DNA of 49,195 bases. Origin: Leptolyngbya sp. (lineage in GTDB: Bacteria; Cyanobacteriota; Cyanobacteriia; Phormidesmidales; Phormidesmidaceae). Shown here in pieces: positions 25,201 through 34,181 of the stretch. The DNA lies in the NCBI GenBank assembly GCA_003249105.1, contig QBLT01000007.1, positions 1 to 49,195 of the forward strand, read 5' to 3'. Position 1 is the first letter of the stretch, and each line of letters begins with the position of its first letter. The notes beneath the pieces were generated by a model. The model searched no databases and was not told the DNA's origin. It saw only the letters and a program-made list of their open reading frames with translations. A program made the translations under genes and the position numbers.

Positions 25201-26994
25201 ACCTTCCCCCATCTGCGGGGTCTAAAGAATGGCGACACCGCCAGTTCCGCCATTAAGCAGGTGGCCTCAGGGCGATTTGGGGTTACTCCCGAATACTTGA
25301 TGCACGCTGACCAGATCGAGATCAAGCTAGCCCAGGGGGCCAAGCCTGGTGAGGGGGGCCAACTTCCCGGTAAAAAGGTCAGCCCCTACATCGCCATGCT
25401 GCGCCGGTCAAAGCCTGGGGTAGCGCTGATTTCACCGCCCCCCCACCACGACATCTACTCCATTGAAGACCTGGCCCAGCTAATTTTTGACCTGCACCAG
25501 ATCAACCCCAAGGCCGGAGTATCAGTGAAGCTGGTGTCGGAAGTGGGCATTGGCACCATCGCCGCCGGAGTTGCCAAGGCCAATGCCGATGTGATTCAGG
25601 TGTCAGGCCATGACGGTGGCACCGGAGCATCGCCCCTCAGCTCGATCAAGCATGCCGGAGTGCCCTGGGAGCTTGGCCTAACTGAGGTGCACAAAGTGCT
25701 GATGGATAACGATCTGCGCGATCGCGTCACCCTGCGCGTCGATGGCGGCCTCAAAACCGGCTGGGACGTGGTGATGGGTGCCCTGATGGGAGCTGAAGAA
25801 TTTGGCTTTGGTTCCATCGCCATGATTGCCGAGGGCTGCATTATGGCTCGGGTCTGCCACACCAACAACTGCCCGGTGGGGGTGGCCACCCAAAAAGAAG
25901 AGCTGCGCCAGCGGTTTACCGGTGTGCCTGAGCACGTGGTGAACTTCTTTTTCTACATCGCCGAAGAGGTGCGATCGCTGCTGGCTCGCCTGGGCTACAG
26001 CTCCCTAATCGACATTGTGGGCCGGGCCGATCTGCTCAGACACCGTCAGGATGTCTCCCTGGCCAAGACAAACGCCCTCGATCTCACCACCCTGATGGAT
26101 CTGCCCGACGGACGGGGCGATCGCACCTGGCTGAACCACCAAGCCGTCCACAGCAACGGCCCAGTGCTCGACGACGACATGCTGGCCGACGCTGATATTC
26201 AGCACGCCATTCACAACCAGGGTACGGTGACCAAAACCTACAGCGTGGTTACCACCGATCGCACCATTGGGGCGCGAGTCGCCGGGGCGATCGCCGAAAA
26301 GTACGGCAACAGCGGCTTTGAAGGGCAGCTCAACCTCAACTTTGAGGGCAGCGCCGGTCAGAGTTTTGGGGCGTTTAACCTACCCGGTATGACCCTCACC
26401 CTAGTGGGCGAATCCAACGACTACGTCGGCAAGGGCATGCACGGCGGCGAAATTGTGATCAAGCCCCCCGCTGGCATCACCTACGATCCATCGACCAACG
26501 TAATTGTTGGCAACACCTGCCTGTACGGGGCCACTGGCGGCACCCTCTATGCGTTAGGCACCGCTGGCGAACGCTTTGCCGTGCGCAATTCTAAGGGGCA
26601 AGCGGTGATTGAGGGCGCTGGGGATCACTGCTGTGAATATATGACCGGTGGAGTGGTTGTTGTGCTGGGGCCGGTGGGTCGCAACGTCGGCGCTGGCATG
26701 ACCGGCGGCCTAGCCTACTTTCTAGATGAAACCGGCGGTTTTCCAGTGCGGGTCAACCCCGAAATCGTCAAAGTGCAGCGAGTCATCACCCCCGCCGGGG
26801 AAGCCCAGCTCAAGGCGCTGGTGGAAGCCCATCTGGCCCACACCGGCAGTCCTAAGGCCAAGGCGGTTCTGGCTAACTGGAACGACTACTTGCCTCAGTT
26901 CTGGCAGGTGGTACCGCCATCAGAAGCCGATACTCTAGAGGCTAACCCTGATCCGGCTGGAGCTGAGAAGGTTCTGAGTTCCAGCCAGTCGTAG
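22297..26994 (+). CDS. glsF: Ferredoxin-dependent glutamate synthase
   Basis: This 1565-residue Fd-GOGAT makes two glutamates from glutamine and 2-oxoglutarate with electrons from reduced ferredoxin, closing the GS-GOGAT ammonium assimilation cycle. The N-terminal amidotransferase domain starts at the catalytic Cys35 ([10 protein letters not shown]) after a 34-residue propeptide. A central domain and the FMN-binding synthase domain follow ([49 protein letters not shown]). The 3Fe-4S cluster cysteines are C1181, C1187 and C1192 ([19 protein letters not shown]), then the C-terminal GXGXG beta-helix ([13 protein letters not shown]). Sequence and length agree closely with recalled Synechocystis Fd-GOGAT, and no gltD (NADPH subunit) is adjacent. 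ATG 22297 is the likely start. Confidence 0.96.
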   Translation: MGRTPVNHPYQPRQHTRSEWPNWGPKSLVEERDACGVGFLADRQNRASHDLVAKALAALDCMEHRGGCCADQDSGDGAGVMTAIPWAVLNRWAAEQGYGALASDRTGVAMIFLPTHSETAAFVRDTFNQVVKDEGLSVVGWRSVPVRPDVLGPLAKQYQPRIEQLVIASAAETGDDLERRLYLVRRQVLHLVAKAAINPEQLGAASVADLKEFYVCSCSCRTIVYKGMVRSAVLTAFYDDLRDPDYVSSFAVYHRRFSTNTMPKWPLAHPMRLLGHNGEINTLVGNINWMVARQADLHHPVWGDRVDLLKPIVNAENSDSANLDNVMELLVRSGRSPQEALMMMVPEAYNNQPELDAYPEITDFYEYYSGLQEPWDGPALIVFSDGTQVGATLDRNGLRPARYVVTKDDLLMVSSEAGVLNVAPADILEKGRLGPGQMIAVDLQSQEILKNWAIKQRVATRHPYGQWLKDNRTEIHPQLFTEATLYPPADLLPQQSAFGYTVEDVDMIIQDMAAQGKEPTFCMGDDTPHAVLSEKPHLLYDYFKQRFAQVTNPAIDPLRERLVMSLTTQLGAQGNLLDQQPEYAHLLKLESPVINEVELAQIHGSGFATATLSTLYALVDGPAGLAKAVAELCDRADEAVKAGKTILVLSDRVDAQGSPTPLSADISYIPPLLAVGAVHHHLIREGLRMRASLVIDTAQCWSTHHFACLIGYGASAVCPYLALESVRHWWADSRTQKLMETGKLPVITLNGAQDNYRKAVDAGLLKILSKMGISLITSYRGAQIFEAIGIGPDLLDLAFRGTTSRLGGLSVVDLAQETIRFHQRAFPELSAKRLQNMGFVQSRPSGEYHMNNPAMSKLLHKAVADRQYDHYELYRAQLENRPLSALRDLLEFESDRQPIAIDQVESAEAIMRRFCTGGMSLGALSREAHEVLAVAMNRIGGRSNSGEGGEDPVRFKVLSDVDGEGNSPTFPHLRGLKNGDTASSAIKQVASGRFGVTPEYLMHADQIEIKLAQGAKPGEGGQLPGKKVSPYIAMLRRSKPGVALISPPPHHDIYSIEDLAQLIFDLHQINPKAGVSVKLVSEVGIGTIAAGVAKANADVIQVSGHDGGTGASPLSSIKHAGVPWELGLTEVHKVLMDNDLRDRVTLRVDGGLKTGWDVVMGALMGAEEFGFGSIAMIAEGCIMARVCHTNNCPVGVATQKEELRQRFTGVPEHVVNFFFYIAEEVRSLLARLGYSSLIDIVGRADLLRHRQDVSLAKTNALDLTTLMDLPDGRGDRTWLNHQAVHSNGPVLDDDMLADADIQHAIHNQGTVTKTYSVVTTDRTIGARVAGAIAEKYGNSGFEGQLNLNFEGSAGQSFGAFNLPGMTLTLVGESNDYVGKGMHGGEIVIKPPAGITYDPSTNVIVGNTCLYGATGGTLYALGTAGERFAVRNSKGQAVIEGAGDHCCEYMTGGVVVVLGPVGRNVGAGMTGGLAYFLDETGGFPVRVNPEIVKVQRVITPAGEAQLKALVEAHLAHTGSPKAKAVLANWNDYLPQFWQVVPPSEADTLEANPDPAGAEKVLSSSQS

Positions 26995-27002
26995 GGCCGG
27001 GC

Positions 27003-27041
27003 GTGAGCCGACAGCAGCGATAGTCCCTGCTGTCGGCTCAC
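27003..27041 (+). terminator. Terminator after glsF
   Basis: GTGAGCCGACAGCAG (27003-27017) pairs perfectly over 15 bp with CTGCTGTCGGCTCAC (27027-27041) around a 9-nt loop, 9 bp after the glsF stop. The T-run is weak (ACTTAAG follows), but the stem is very stable. Confidence 0.65.
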
Positions 27042-27296
27042 ACTTAAGCATTCTTGCTTACCCCTTACTTCGGCCACATCAAAATAGGGGAAAGTCCTGG
27101 CATCCATTTGTGTTAAGGTAGATCTCTAGTTTTGGCATGTCGTGGGTAACGAATGCCGGTGCGGGCAGATCGTCCGGCTTGAGATTTTTATTGGCCTTAA
27201 AAGCCTGCTTAAGCCCGAGATTGGGGTTATATCCCTGCTTTAGGTGCCGTGTCCTTGTTTACTGATCTCGTCTGCCCTGTTGTCTGAGGTTATTGA

Positions 27297-27476
27297 ATGT
27301 CTAAGCGTCGCAACCCCAAAAAAGAAAAAGCTCTCCGCAACCAGGCTTACGCCCGCAAGTTCCGCAAGAAGCGGACGGGTAATCAGCGCTTCTTCCGCCG
27401 CAACAACACTGGTGCCACGGATGAGGACAACAGCGAAGACAAAGAGAATAGCGACTACTCCAGCAACAACGCTTAG
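27297..27476 (+). CDS. Small basic/acidic cyanobacterial protein (59 residues)
   Basis: ATG at 27297 is preceded by GAGG (27286-27289) at 7-nt spacing, and the frame ends at TAG 27474-27476. The protein is strongly bipolar: the first ~37 residues are rich in Lys and Arg (SKRRNPKKEKALRNQAYARK, FRKKR, RFFRR), the rest in Asp, Glu, Asn and Ser (DEDNSEDKENSDYS). Proteins starting SKRRN-KKEKA are, as I recall, conserved short proteins in cyanobacteria of unknown function. The basic half suggests RNA or ribosome binding; that is inference. It ends 8 bp from the convergent oxidoreductase gene and follows the glsF terminator by ~250 bp, a possible long leader. Confidence 0.8.
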   Translation: MSKRRNPKKEKALRNQAYARKFRKKRTGNQRFFRRNNTGATDEDNSEDKENSDYSSNNA

Positions 27477-27483
27477 ACCCACG

Positions 27484-28536
27484 CTATTTCAAAGCTGTGG
27501 CGATGAGTTCAGCAGCGCGATGGCCTGAGGCGATCGCGCTTTCGACGTTTGCTCCACTGCACCAGTCGCCGCAGCCCACTAGAGTTGGCAACGCTGGAGA
27601 GTACAGCACAGGCGTGCCGAGGGGTCGTCGCACAAAGCCATAGCGCCAGCGGTGAACCTGCATCCAGATTGGGGAGCTGAGCCAAGGTGCCAAGCTCTCT
27701 GCCGCCGAAAGTAATTCCTGGCCAACAGACTCTAGATCGCAGCGATCGATGTTGTTGGCCGCAAAGGCGGCACTGCTGTGTATCACCACCACTGGCTCTA
27801 TCGGGTCAGTACGTTTGCTACTGTCTAGGGACGCCCAGCGCAAGACAGGGTGACTGTTGCCAACTACCATCCAGCCACCCTGGGAAGTTTGGTTTAGAAG
27901 ACTGACGGATTCATCAGGGCTGTACCCAGCCATGGTGGTGATAACGGCGTCAAACTCCACGATCTGAAGCTGGTGCATGAGTTTGGCCAGGCCTTGGTGC
28001 TGGGGCGCGGCCCTATCCATCAGAGCAGCAGCCTGCGGGGCAGGAATGGCTACAACCACGGTCTTAGCTTCTATCGAGCTAGGCTGTCCCTGGCAATCGC
28101 TGCTCAGCATTTCTCCTTCAATTCGCCAGCCCTGGGGTAGCAGCGTTAGCGCCGTAGCCCGCCAGTGGCGGTGAATAGTTAGCCCAGGGGACAGAGCCTT
28201 AGCGATCGCGCTCATGCCCTGGGGCGCTGTGTAAAGTATTTCCGTCGCCCCTGCCTTTAGGGAGCCATCGGCCCCTAGAGTAAACGCCTCTGGCTCCCAG
28301 AGCTGGAGCACGTTAGTCTCCAGCAGCGGAGCCAGGCAACTGAGCGTGGGGTCAGCAAAAGGCTGGAGATACCGACAGCCGTGGTCTATGGCCGTAGTCC
28401 CACGGCGGCGGGTGGCTAAGCGCCCCCCGAGCCCACGAGATTTATCGACCACTGTCACCTGGTAGCCGAGTTGTTGAAGTTGGCGGGCCGCTGTCAGCCC
28501 GCTAATGCCTGCCCCGATGACCACGACATCTTCCAT
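27484..28536 (-). CDS. FAD-dependent oxidoreductase (renalase-like)
   Basis: A 350-residue flavoprotein with the dinucleotide-binding motif VVIGAGISGLTAARQL at the N-terminus, then VVDKSRGLGGRLATRR, the acidic end of beta2 plus a GGR motif. A second FAD signature, TLVGCGDWCSGANVESAIAS, sits near the C-terminus and ends in SGHRAAE. This is the architecture of renalase/amine-oxidase-like NAD(P)/FAD oxidoreductases widespread in cyanobacteria. The substrate is unknown; plausible candidates are reduced nicotinamide isomers (as for renalase) or a carotenoid or amine. It is cytoplasmic with no signal peptide. ATG 28536 is the start. Confidence 0.87.
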   Translation of the reverse strand: MEDVVVIGAGISGLTAARQLQQLGYQVTVVDKSRGLGGRLATRRRGTTAIDHGCRYLQPFADPTLSCLAPLLETNVLQLWEPEAFTLGADGSLKAGATEILYTAPQGMSAIAKALSPGLTIHRHWRATALTLLPQGWRIEGEMLSSDCQGQPSSIEAKTVVVAIPAPQAAALMDRAAPQHQGLAKLMHQLQIVEFDAVITTMAGYSPDESVSLLNQTSQGGWMVVGNSHPVLRWASLDSSKRTDPIEPVVVIHSSAAFAANNIDRCDLESVGQELLSAAESLAPWLSSPIWMQVHRWRYGFVRRPLGTPVLYSPALPTLVGCGDWCSGANVESAIASGHRAAELIATALK

Positions 28537-28637
28537 AACCCACTTCTTCCAAATTTTGGTGTGTAGCCGTTGCCCAACATCCTATCTTGGGGAATTGTGT
28601 AAAAATGTAAGACAGTTTTTAAATACGGTGACGCCCA

Positions 28638-29489
28638 GTGGATGAGCTGCGGTCTGCCCTGGAGCTAGCAACAGACGAAGAACTCGAGGCCCTGACAGAA
28701 ATGCTGTTTCGGCCCCGCTTTAACCCGCTCGATTATCTACAAAAAGCTGACCCACTGACGGTTCAGAGCGGCTCGCGGCAGCAGTGGCTCGATCGCCTAG
28801 AGCAGCGCTTTCGGTTTTTGGCCGCCGATGGATTAACAGTGATCAACGGCCAGAGCCAGCGAGTCAGCTATCGCCAGGCGCTGACTCAGATTTGCCACTA
28901 CCTCAAGGTGCCTTACCTGACCACCTGGTCTACCGATGATCTCGAGGCAGAGGTGTTTTTACACCTGCTGCGCAGCAATCTCAAGAAGCTGCCCAAAATA
29001 GAGCGCGATCGCCTCCAGCAGTCAGTTCAAACATCTCTACAGGGGTCAGCCCAGTTCCAGGCATTGCCCCTAGCCCTGCAAGCTAACCCCCTCGGTTTAT
29101 TGGCCAAGGGCAGCGGTGCCGTGGCGATTAGCACCGTCCTTCAGCCCTGGCTGCTTCAGCACATTGCTCGGCAAATGGCCTTTCACATGGCCCGCTACGA
29201 AATCACCCGACAGGCCGTCATCAAAGGGGGTGGCACAATGTTGACCCAAGTACAGCGACAGTTTGCCCTACGCATGGCCTCGCGCGGGGTAGCCACGAGT
29301 GCGGCGCGTTATGGGGCTACTCGAGCCGTGTTTTCGGTGCTAGGGCCAGCGCTGTGGGGCTGGTTTTTGGCCGATTTGGGCTGGCGAGCGATCGCGACCA
29401 ACTACGGTCGGGTGATTCCGGTCGTGTTTACCTTGGCACAAATTCGCCTCACCCGCTCCTTTGACGATTGGGAATTGGCTCCGGGATAG
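28638..29489 (+). CDS. YaaW-like (UPF0174) protein
   Basis: A 283-residue protein that begins at GTG 28638 (DELRSALELATDEELEALTE). It has a helical N-terminal region (~1-110) with DELxxxLExAT-like repeats, a middle LPKIERDRLQQSVQ region and two hydrophobic stretches in the last 120 residues (GSGAVAISTVLQPWLLQ, GATRAVFSVLGPALWGWFLA). This resembles E. coli YaaW and its cyanobacterial homologues, whose function is unknown. The arrangement suggests membrane association through the C-terminal half. It precedes the J-domain gene by ~50 bp and may be co-transcribed with it. Confidence 0.68.
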   Translation: MDELRSALELATDEELEALTEMLFRPRFNPLDYLQKADPLTVQSGSRQQWLDRLEQRFRFLAADGLTVINGQSQRVSYRQALTQICHYLKVPYLTTWSTDDLEAEVFLHLLRSNLKKLPKIERDRLQQSVQTSLQGSAQFQALPLALQANPLGLLAKGSGAVAISTVLQPWLLQHIARQMAFHMARYEITRQAVIKGGGTMLTQVQRQFALRMASRGVATSAARYGATRAVFSVLGPALWGWFLADLGWRAIATNYGRVIPVVFTLAQIRLTRSFDDWELAPG

Positions 29490-29537
29490 CAGCCGAACGC
29501 CTATACCCCTTGTCAATTGCTCCGCCAGCGGGATGCC

Positions 29538-30146
29538 ATGCCTGACGCAAACCTAAGACCTAAAACCCACTACGACCAATTAGGGGTTAAGCCTACTGCT
29601 AGCCCCCAGCAAATTCGGCGTGCCTTTCGAGACCTGAGCAAACTCTACCACCCCGATACCACCGACTTACCCGCCACTGAAGCAACTGAAAAGTTCCAGC
29701 AGATCAACGAAGCCTACGCCATTCTCAGCAGTCCCGACCGCCGTTGGAACTACGATCAGAAAGTGGGCTACTCTCGCATCTCAGTCATGCAGACGTTGGA
29801 GCCGCTAAATCGTCCGCAATCCCCCCAGCGGCAAGAGCCCGCCAACATGTATCTCGACCCTACCGATCGCCCTCTATCAGCTGGAGAAATCTTTGCCCTC
29901 TTTATTTTGGGGCTCACCTTTGTGGCTTGCCTAGCCTTAGTAGTGACCGTAAGCCTGACCCGAGGAGACTATACTGCCAATTTAAAGACGTTCCCCACCC
30001 AGGCAAGCCCTAACATTGAAATGGCCCTAGACCACCAGCCGGAGGCAGCGCCTTCAAGCGCAGATATCTCTCCGAGAGCGCCTTCTCTACCAGAAACGCT
30101 GCACAGTCCAAGGTCTCCAACCTCTGCATCACCTACTTGGCTATAG
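29538..30146 (+). CDS. Membrane-anchored J-domain (DnaJ-like) protein
   Basis: A 202-residue protein with an N-terminal J-domain (~10-78) carrying the HPD tripeptide at 38-40 (SKLYHPDTTD), which is needed to stimulate Hsp70/DnaK ATPase. The C-terminal half has one transmembrane helix (AGEIFALFILGLTFVACLAL) and a Pro/Ser-rich tail; there is no zinc-finger or client-binding domain. It is probably a specialised, membrane-tethered co-chaperone. The frame extends to a TTG (29517), but ATG 29538 starts the coherent sequence. The DUF3143 gene follows after ~50 bp, a pairing I have seen in other cyanobacterial genomes. Confidence 0.85.
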   Translation: MPDANLRPKTHYDQLGVKPTASPQQIRRAFRDLSKLYHPDTTDLPATEATEKFQQINEAYAILSSPDRRWNYDQKVGYSRISVMQTLEPLNRPQSPQRQEPANMYLDPTDRPLSAGEIFALFILGLTFVACLALVVTVSLTRGDYTANLKTFPTQASPNIEMALDHQPEAAPSSADISPRAPSLPETLHSPRSPTSASPTWL

Positions 30147-30199
30147 ATCTTGGCTAGAGATACGGTATTGCTATTAACTTTTTTCTATAACCCACGGCC

Positions 30200-30472
30200 A
30201 TGGTACTTCCCTCCGCAACCACACCTCTTTACAACTATCCGCTACCCGACATCGAAGATTGGCTGCGGCAGCAGGGCTGTACCCAAGACAGCGAAGCCCT
30301 CCACTGTTGGCACGTGATTCGTCCTCGGTGGGAAGCTGAAATTTTGCTTGAAACTGACTGTATTGTGGTGCGTTATATCAGTGCTGGGGCAGACAGCAAA
30401 GACATTCAGCGCGTTTTTAAGTACTCCTTAAGTCGACAAGATTTAGAAGAAGCTATTTTCTCTGGTCCTTAG
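30200..30472 (+). CDS. DUF3143 protein
   Basis: A 90-residue cytoplasmic protein matching the DUF3143 pattern, which is limited to cyanobacteria and plastid lineages. The matching segments are LYNYPLPDIEDWLRQQGC, CWHVIRPRWEAEILLETDCI, VVRYISAGADSKDIQRVFKY and SLSRQDLEEAIFSGP. The function is unknown. It follows the J-domain gene and may be co-transcribed, so a chaperone-related role is possible but unproven. Confidence 0.88.
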   Translation: MVLPSATTPLYNYPLPDIEDWLRQQGCTQDSEALHCWHVIRPRWEAEILLETDCIVVRYISAGADSKDIQRVFKYSLSRQDLEEAIFSGP

Positions 30473-30716
30473 GACTAAACCGCAGTTTTTTTGCATAGTC
30501 ACATCAAGTTAATGCTGACGGCTTGGGTAGCACAGATAAGGCTAATTCTAAGAAGTTTCTTTAAAGGGATTCTGCTGTAGCGCTAGACACCTACGCCGTC
30601 TTGACTCTTAAAGCACAAGTCTCTGGAGCATACCATGGTCAAAATGTCGGTGCCTCGAATCCCATAGGGCTTGCTTGTCTCTAGAAACTCAAGCTGTACA
30701 CCCTAAAATGAGAAGG

Positions 30717-30757
30717 CCGCAGACAGTCTTGGACAGACTACCTACGGCGATCGCTCT
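30717..30757 (-). terminator. Possible terminator after sigF
   Basis: On the minus strand GCCG-TAGGT-AGTCT-GTCCA-AGACT-GTCTG-CGGC forms a two-part stem with an internal loop, ending 16 bp past the sigF stop and followed by CTTCTCATTTT. It is a weak terminator candidate. Confidence 0.35.
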
Positions 30758-30772
30758 CGTAACAGATTTAGG

Positions 30773-31558
30773 CTAGGGATCGGTGCGAAGCTCCTGAGGT
30801 TGCAGGTAAGCGATCATTTCGTCGACCCCCCGTTGAATGCGTCGAGTAACGGTCATGGGGCTGACGCCAATTTTCTCGGCTACCTCTTTGCGGGATAGGC
30901 CTTTGAAAAAAACAAACTCAATAGCAGTGCGAGTTTTAGCCTCAAGCTGGTTCAATGCCCGCTGGATTTGTTGGCGATCTTCTTCCAAAGCCTGCATGAG
31001 TTGATAATGAGTATCCGGCAGGGTTTCACCCAGGGTGATACTGGAGTCTACCTGCTGGCATACAGTTGCATCAAGGCTGAGGGGAAGACGGTTTTTGTGA
31101 GCCATTTTGACTTCTCGCCATTCCTTTACAGATACGTCGAGGGCATCAGCCATTTCGCTATCGCTGGGGTTGCGGCCCAGGGAACGCATCAGCTCCATCT
31201 GAAGTTTTTGAGACTCTTTTTGCAGATCTTGCCAGCGACGGGGAATCTTAACAGTAGTGCCGCGATCGCGCAGAAAGTGCAGCATCTCGCCCCGAATGTA
31301 AGGTACGGCAAAGGAGCTAAAGGCGCAGCCCTGACCAGGGTTAAACCGCTCAATGGCGCGAATCAAACCAATGTAGCCAATCTGCTCAAGATCTTCGTAG
31401 GGTTCAGAACACTGATGGCTGACACGGTGAGCAATTTTGCGCACTAGGCCAGCATTGAGTTGCACCAGCCGGTTACGCAGTTGTACAGAGGGAGACTGCT
31501 TGTACTGCATTAGCAGTTCCATGCCACGGGAGCGAATTGTCGAAGTTTGAGTAGCCAT
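30773..31558 (-). CDS. sigF: Group 3 sigma factor SigF
   Basis: A 261-residue alternative sigma factor. Region 2 has YEDLEQIGYIGLIRAIERF and SSFAVPYIRGEMLHFLRD (promoter melting and -10 binding). Region 3 contains KIPRRWQDLQKESQKLQ. Region 4 has KGLSRKEVAEKIGVSPMTVT, followed by RRIQRGVDEM (-35 recognition HTH). The sequence matches recalled cyanobacterial SigF, which controls type IV pili, motility and exopolysaccharide-related genes. The frame begins 29 codons further up (31645), but ATG 31558 (ATQTSTIRSRG) matches family starts. An RsbW-type ATPase gene lies ~5 kb away; partner-switch control is possible, not shown. Confidence 0.87.
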   Translation of the reverse strand: MATQTSTIRSRGMELLMQYKQSPSVQLRNRLVQLNAGLVRKIAHRVSHQCSEPYEDLEQIGYIGLIRAIERFNPGQGCAFSSFAVPYIRGEMLHFLRDRGTTVKIPRRWQDLQKESQKLQMELMRSLGRNPSDSEMADALDVSVKEWREVKMAHKNRLPLSLDATVCQQVDSSITLGETLPDTHYQLMQALEEDRQQIQRALNQLEAKTRTAIEFVFFKGLSRKEVAEKIGVSPMTVTRRIQRGVDEMIAYLQPQELRTDP

Positions 31559-31892
31559 ATCTGCGGGTGTCCTTACGAGAGCGGGTTCGCTGAGAACTGT
31601 CCTTATTCTCGGGATTGACACCGGCATACACCATCGTTGATCCACGGTACTCTAGCGGAGGGTAAGCGTTAATCTCCGTAGTTTTACGGGGCAAGGGCCG
31701 GTCGTTCGCAGCTTAGCTAAACGCCTTTGACCTAGAGATAGTGTTTGATTGTCATGCTGAACCAAACTGCTCGGCGATGCCCCAAACTCGTTGACTTAGA
31801 AGGTTGTAAGCGCCCTCTTTAGAGGTCAAAACCGGGCTAAGCTAAAGGCTGCGTCTAAGCAATTACATCTCTTAATATCCTTTGACTAGACA

Positions 31893-32612
31893 ATGGCTCT
31901 TAAGGCAGTTTTACTCGACTTCAACGGTGTCGTGATTAACGATGAGGCCATCCATGAGCGATTGATTGAGGAGTTACTCCTGGAAGAAAATCTCCGACCT
32001 AATCCCCAGGATTTGGCGGAGTATTGCCTAGGTCGCTCTGATGCCGCTTGTCTCAGTGAGTTACTCACTCGTCAAGGACGGGTGATCTCTGAAGGGTACT
32101 TAGAAAAACTGCTCACCCGTAAAGCTATCCGCTATCAAGAAGTACTGACCGCTCTCGATCAACTACCGCTATATCCAGGTCTTGACGATTTGGTCTACCA
32201 AATTAGGGCAGCGCAGCTCAAGCTGGCCATTGTGTCTGGAGCACGGCGCGGTGAAATTGAAGCCGTATTGGCACAGACGGCCTGGGGAAAATATGTGGAG
32301 CTGATTATTTCGTCAGATGATCTGACTATCGGGGTGAGTAAGCCTGCCCCAGATGGCTATCTGCTTGCCATTGAGCGATTCAATCAGCAGTTTGTTGACC
32401 TAGCTCTACAGCCTACGGATTGCTTAGCCATAGAAGATTCCTTCGCTGGTATTGAAGCCGCTAAACGAGCAGGCGTCCCTGTCTTGGGTGTGGCCCACGT
32501 CTACCCGTACCAGATGATTCACCGTCGAGCGACATGGGCGATCGATCATCTCTATGAACTGAGCCTAGACTGGCTGAAACCCTACTACGGATCTGAACAG
32601 GTTTCAGCTTAA
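31893..32612 (+). CDS. HAD-superfamily hydrolase (CbbY/beta-PGM-like)
   Basis: A 239-residue HAD protein of the beta-phosphoglucomutase/CbbY subclass, with a helical cap at ~15-85. Motif I is LLDFNGVV, with the nucleophile Asp9 but Asn11 where phosphatases and mutases have the second Asp. Motif II is IVSGARR, motif III the Lys in GVSKPAPDGY, and motif IV AIEDSFAGIEAAKRAG. The Asp+2 residue is the general acid/base in PGM-type enzymes, so the DFN form suggests altered chemistry or a regulatory role. I recall DFNG variants in cyanobacterial homologues, so this may be a conserved feature. No clear operon partner is present. Confidence 0.85.
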   Translation: MALKAVLLDFNGVVINDEAIHERLIEELLLEENLRPNPQDLAEYCLGRSDAACLSELLTRQGRVISEGYLEKLLTRKAIRYQEVLTALDQLPLYPGLDDLVYQIRAAQLKLAIVSGARRGEIEAVLAQTAWGKYVELIISSDDLTIGVSKPAPDGYLLAIERFNQQFVDLALQPTDCLAIEDSFAGIEAAKRAGVPVLGVAHVYPYQMIHRRATWAIDHLYELSLDWLKPYYGSEQVSA

Positions 32613-32727
32613 ATGTGGTCAAGTGTTAACGATTGCCACAACCGCTATTGCACATTTACTTACTACCCCTGACCAGGTTGTCCAGCAGCTAAATGGAATA
32701 CTAGGATTAGCACATCCCTTTAGCTAA

Positions 32728-33291
32728 CTATAGAGCTGCCAGTTTCTCCAGGTAAGGTTTTGCCAGGTAGAAGCTGGCAATAGATTTAGCGTCTACCGCT
32801 TCCCCCGCAAAAATAGCTTTCTCAAGCTGGGCGGGGGTAAGCCGTACGACTTCGATGTCTTCATCGTCGTCGGCGTCGGGAGGCAACTCAATCGCATCTA
32901 GATCAGTCGCGAGAAAGGCGTAGATGATCTCGTCTGAATAGCCAGGGGCTAAGGGAAAGTTGCCAATGGGTAGCCAGGTTTGAGCGCTGTGGCCAATTTC
33001 CTCTTGAATTTCTCGACGAATGGTGTCGGCAGGGGATTCGTCGGCCTCAATTGTGCCAGCCGGAAACTCTAGCAGCCGTCCAAGCACAGCAAAGCGATAC
33101 TGACGCACCATAATCAACTCACCATTGGCGGTTACGGGTACAGCTAAGGCACCGCCCGGATGGCGAATGCATTCCCAGTCGCCTTCTGCTCGGTTTGGCA
33201 GGCGCAGGCGATTAACCTCGAAGTTGAACTTGCGGCCCTCATAAAATAAGCGCTGCTTGAGGAGTTGAGGAGGCTCTTGACCCAAAGGCAT
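32728..33291 (-). CDS. NUDIX hydrolase (ADP-ribose pyrophosphatase-like)
   Basis: A 187-residue cytoplasmic hydrolase with a complete Nudix box at ~79-100 (GTIEADESPADTIRREIQEE, then IG) matching GX5EX7REUXEEXGU. The preceding GGALAVPVTANGELIMVRQYR strand and the E-x-P-A-G pattern (LEFPAGT) are typical of ADP-ribose/sugar-nucleotide pyrophosphatases. It probably removes ADP-ribose or a related nucleoside-diphosphate compound. It is the last gene of a trx-folK-nudix minus-strand cluster, with a 62-bp gap to folK. Confidence 0.87.
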   Translation of the reverse strand: MPLGQEPPQLLKQRLFYEGRKFNFEVNRLRLPNRAEGDWECIRHPGGALAVPVTANGELIMVRQYRFAVLGRLLEFPAGTIEADESPADTIRREIQEEIGHSAQTWLPIGNFPLAPGYSDEIIYAFLATDLDAIELPPDADDDEDIEVVRLTPAQLEKAIFAGEAVDAKSIASFYLAKPYLEKLAAL

Positions 33292-33353
33292 AGATGACGG
33301 CTAAGAAAGGGCGCAGGCGGTCAATCCATTGTAGCGGGCTGAGAGCGAGTAGA

Positions 33354-33857
33354 TTAGGTCGAGGTGCTGATTGGGCCAAGTGGTTGTACCTCAGTAGGGT
33401 CAACGGCCTGACAGAGGAAGCGTATCGATTGGCCACTGACAGGATCGCGCCAGTGGGGAGCAATTTCGGCTAGAGGGATGAGCACGAAGGCGCGCTCACG
33501 CAGGCGGGGGTGGGGGACCTGTAGGGCTGGTTCAGTGATGATCGATTGGCCGTAGAAGAGCAAATCGAGGTCGAGGGTGCGGGGGCCCCACCGCTCACGG
33601 CGCACTCGACCGAACTGCTGTTCTGTGGCTAGTAGCTGATTGAGTAGGTCTTGGGCTGATAGGGAGGTCTTGAGCAGAGCACAGGCATTTAAGATATCGG
33701 GTTGAGGCGGGCCAATGGCGACGGTTTGGTAAAGGCTCGACTGCGCGATGACATCGATATAAGGATTTTGATGCAGAGCCGTGAGGGCTTGCTGCAAGGT
33801 TTTTCGGGAGTTGCCCATGTTGCTGCCCAGGGCGATCGCACAGGGTACAACCGTCAT
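33354..33857 (-). CDS. folK: 6-hydroxymethyl-7,8-dihydropterin pyrophosphokinase
   Basis: A 167-residue HPPK that transfers pyrophosphate from ATP to 6-hydroxymethyl-dihydropterin in folate synthesis. The family signatures are ALGSNMGNS at the start and RRERWGPRTLDLDLLFYG in the core, with HPRLRERAFVLIPLAEIAP after it. The length is typical for monofunctional FolK. ATG 33857 is the start, only 3 bp after the thioredoxin stop, so it is co-transcribed with trx. Confidence 0.95.
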   Translation of the reverse strand: MTVVPCAIALGSNMGNSRKTLQQALTALHQNPYIDVIAQSSLYQTVAIGPPQPDILNACALLKTSLSAQDLLNQLLATEQQFGRVRRERWGPRTLDLDLLFYGQSIITEPALQVPHPRLRERAFVLIPLAEIAPHWRDPVSGQSIRFLCQAVDPTEVQPLGPISTST

Positions 33858-33860
33858 GCC

Positions 33861-34181
33861 CTAGCCCAAATGAGGCTGAAGTCGGGCCACTAGCTGGTCA
33901 GCTGGCAGCACGCCTTCGATGCGATCGATGGGCTGGCCGGATTTAAACAACACCAGCGTGGGCAGGGCCGCAATCCGATACTGAGAGGCAATTTGCGGAT
34001 ACTTATCGGTGTCGATTTTGACGATTTTGAGCTGTCCTTTAAGCTGGCTGCTGACGGTGGTTAAAATGCTCGCCATCATCTGACAGGGGCCACACCAAGT
34101 GGCGTAGAAATCAACCAGCACTGGGCCTGAAGCTCCAGCCAACAAGTCCTCAAAACTCTGAAATTGCTGTTTGACCGCCAT
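33861..34181 (-). CDS. Thioredoxin (possibly y-type)
   Basis: A 106-residue thioredoxin with the WCGPC active site (Cys30, Cys33), the LVDFYATWCGPCQ strand-helix and the cis-Pro loop AALPTLVLF. It reduces disulfides in cytoplasmic enzymes with electrons from ferredoxin- or NADPH-thioredoxin reductase. The sequence resembles the plant/cyanobacterial y-type (TrxQ/TrxY) more than the m-type; that is a recalled impression. The frame extends 21 codons upstream, but ATG 34181 has AGGAG 7 nt before it. It is the first gene of the trx-folK-nudix cluster. Confidence 0.93.
   Translation of the reverse strand: MAVKQQFQSFEDLLAGASGPVLVDFYATWCGPCQMMASILTTVSSQLKGQLKIVKIDTDKYPQIASQYRIAALPTLVLFKSGQPIDRIEGVLPADQLVARLQPHLG

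Noticed and set aside
30630-30680. A GTGCCTCGAATCCC-like string resembling the T-arm of a tRNA.
   Set aside because: No acceptor stem, D-arm or anticodon arm can be drawn around it.
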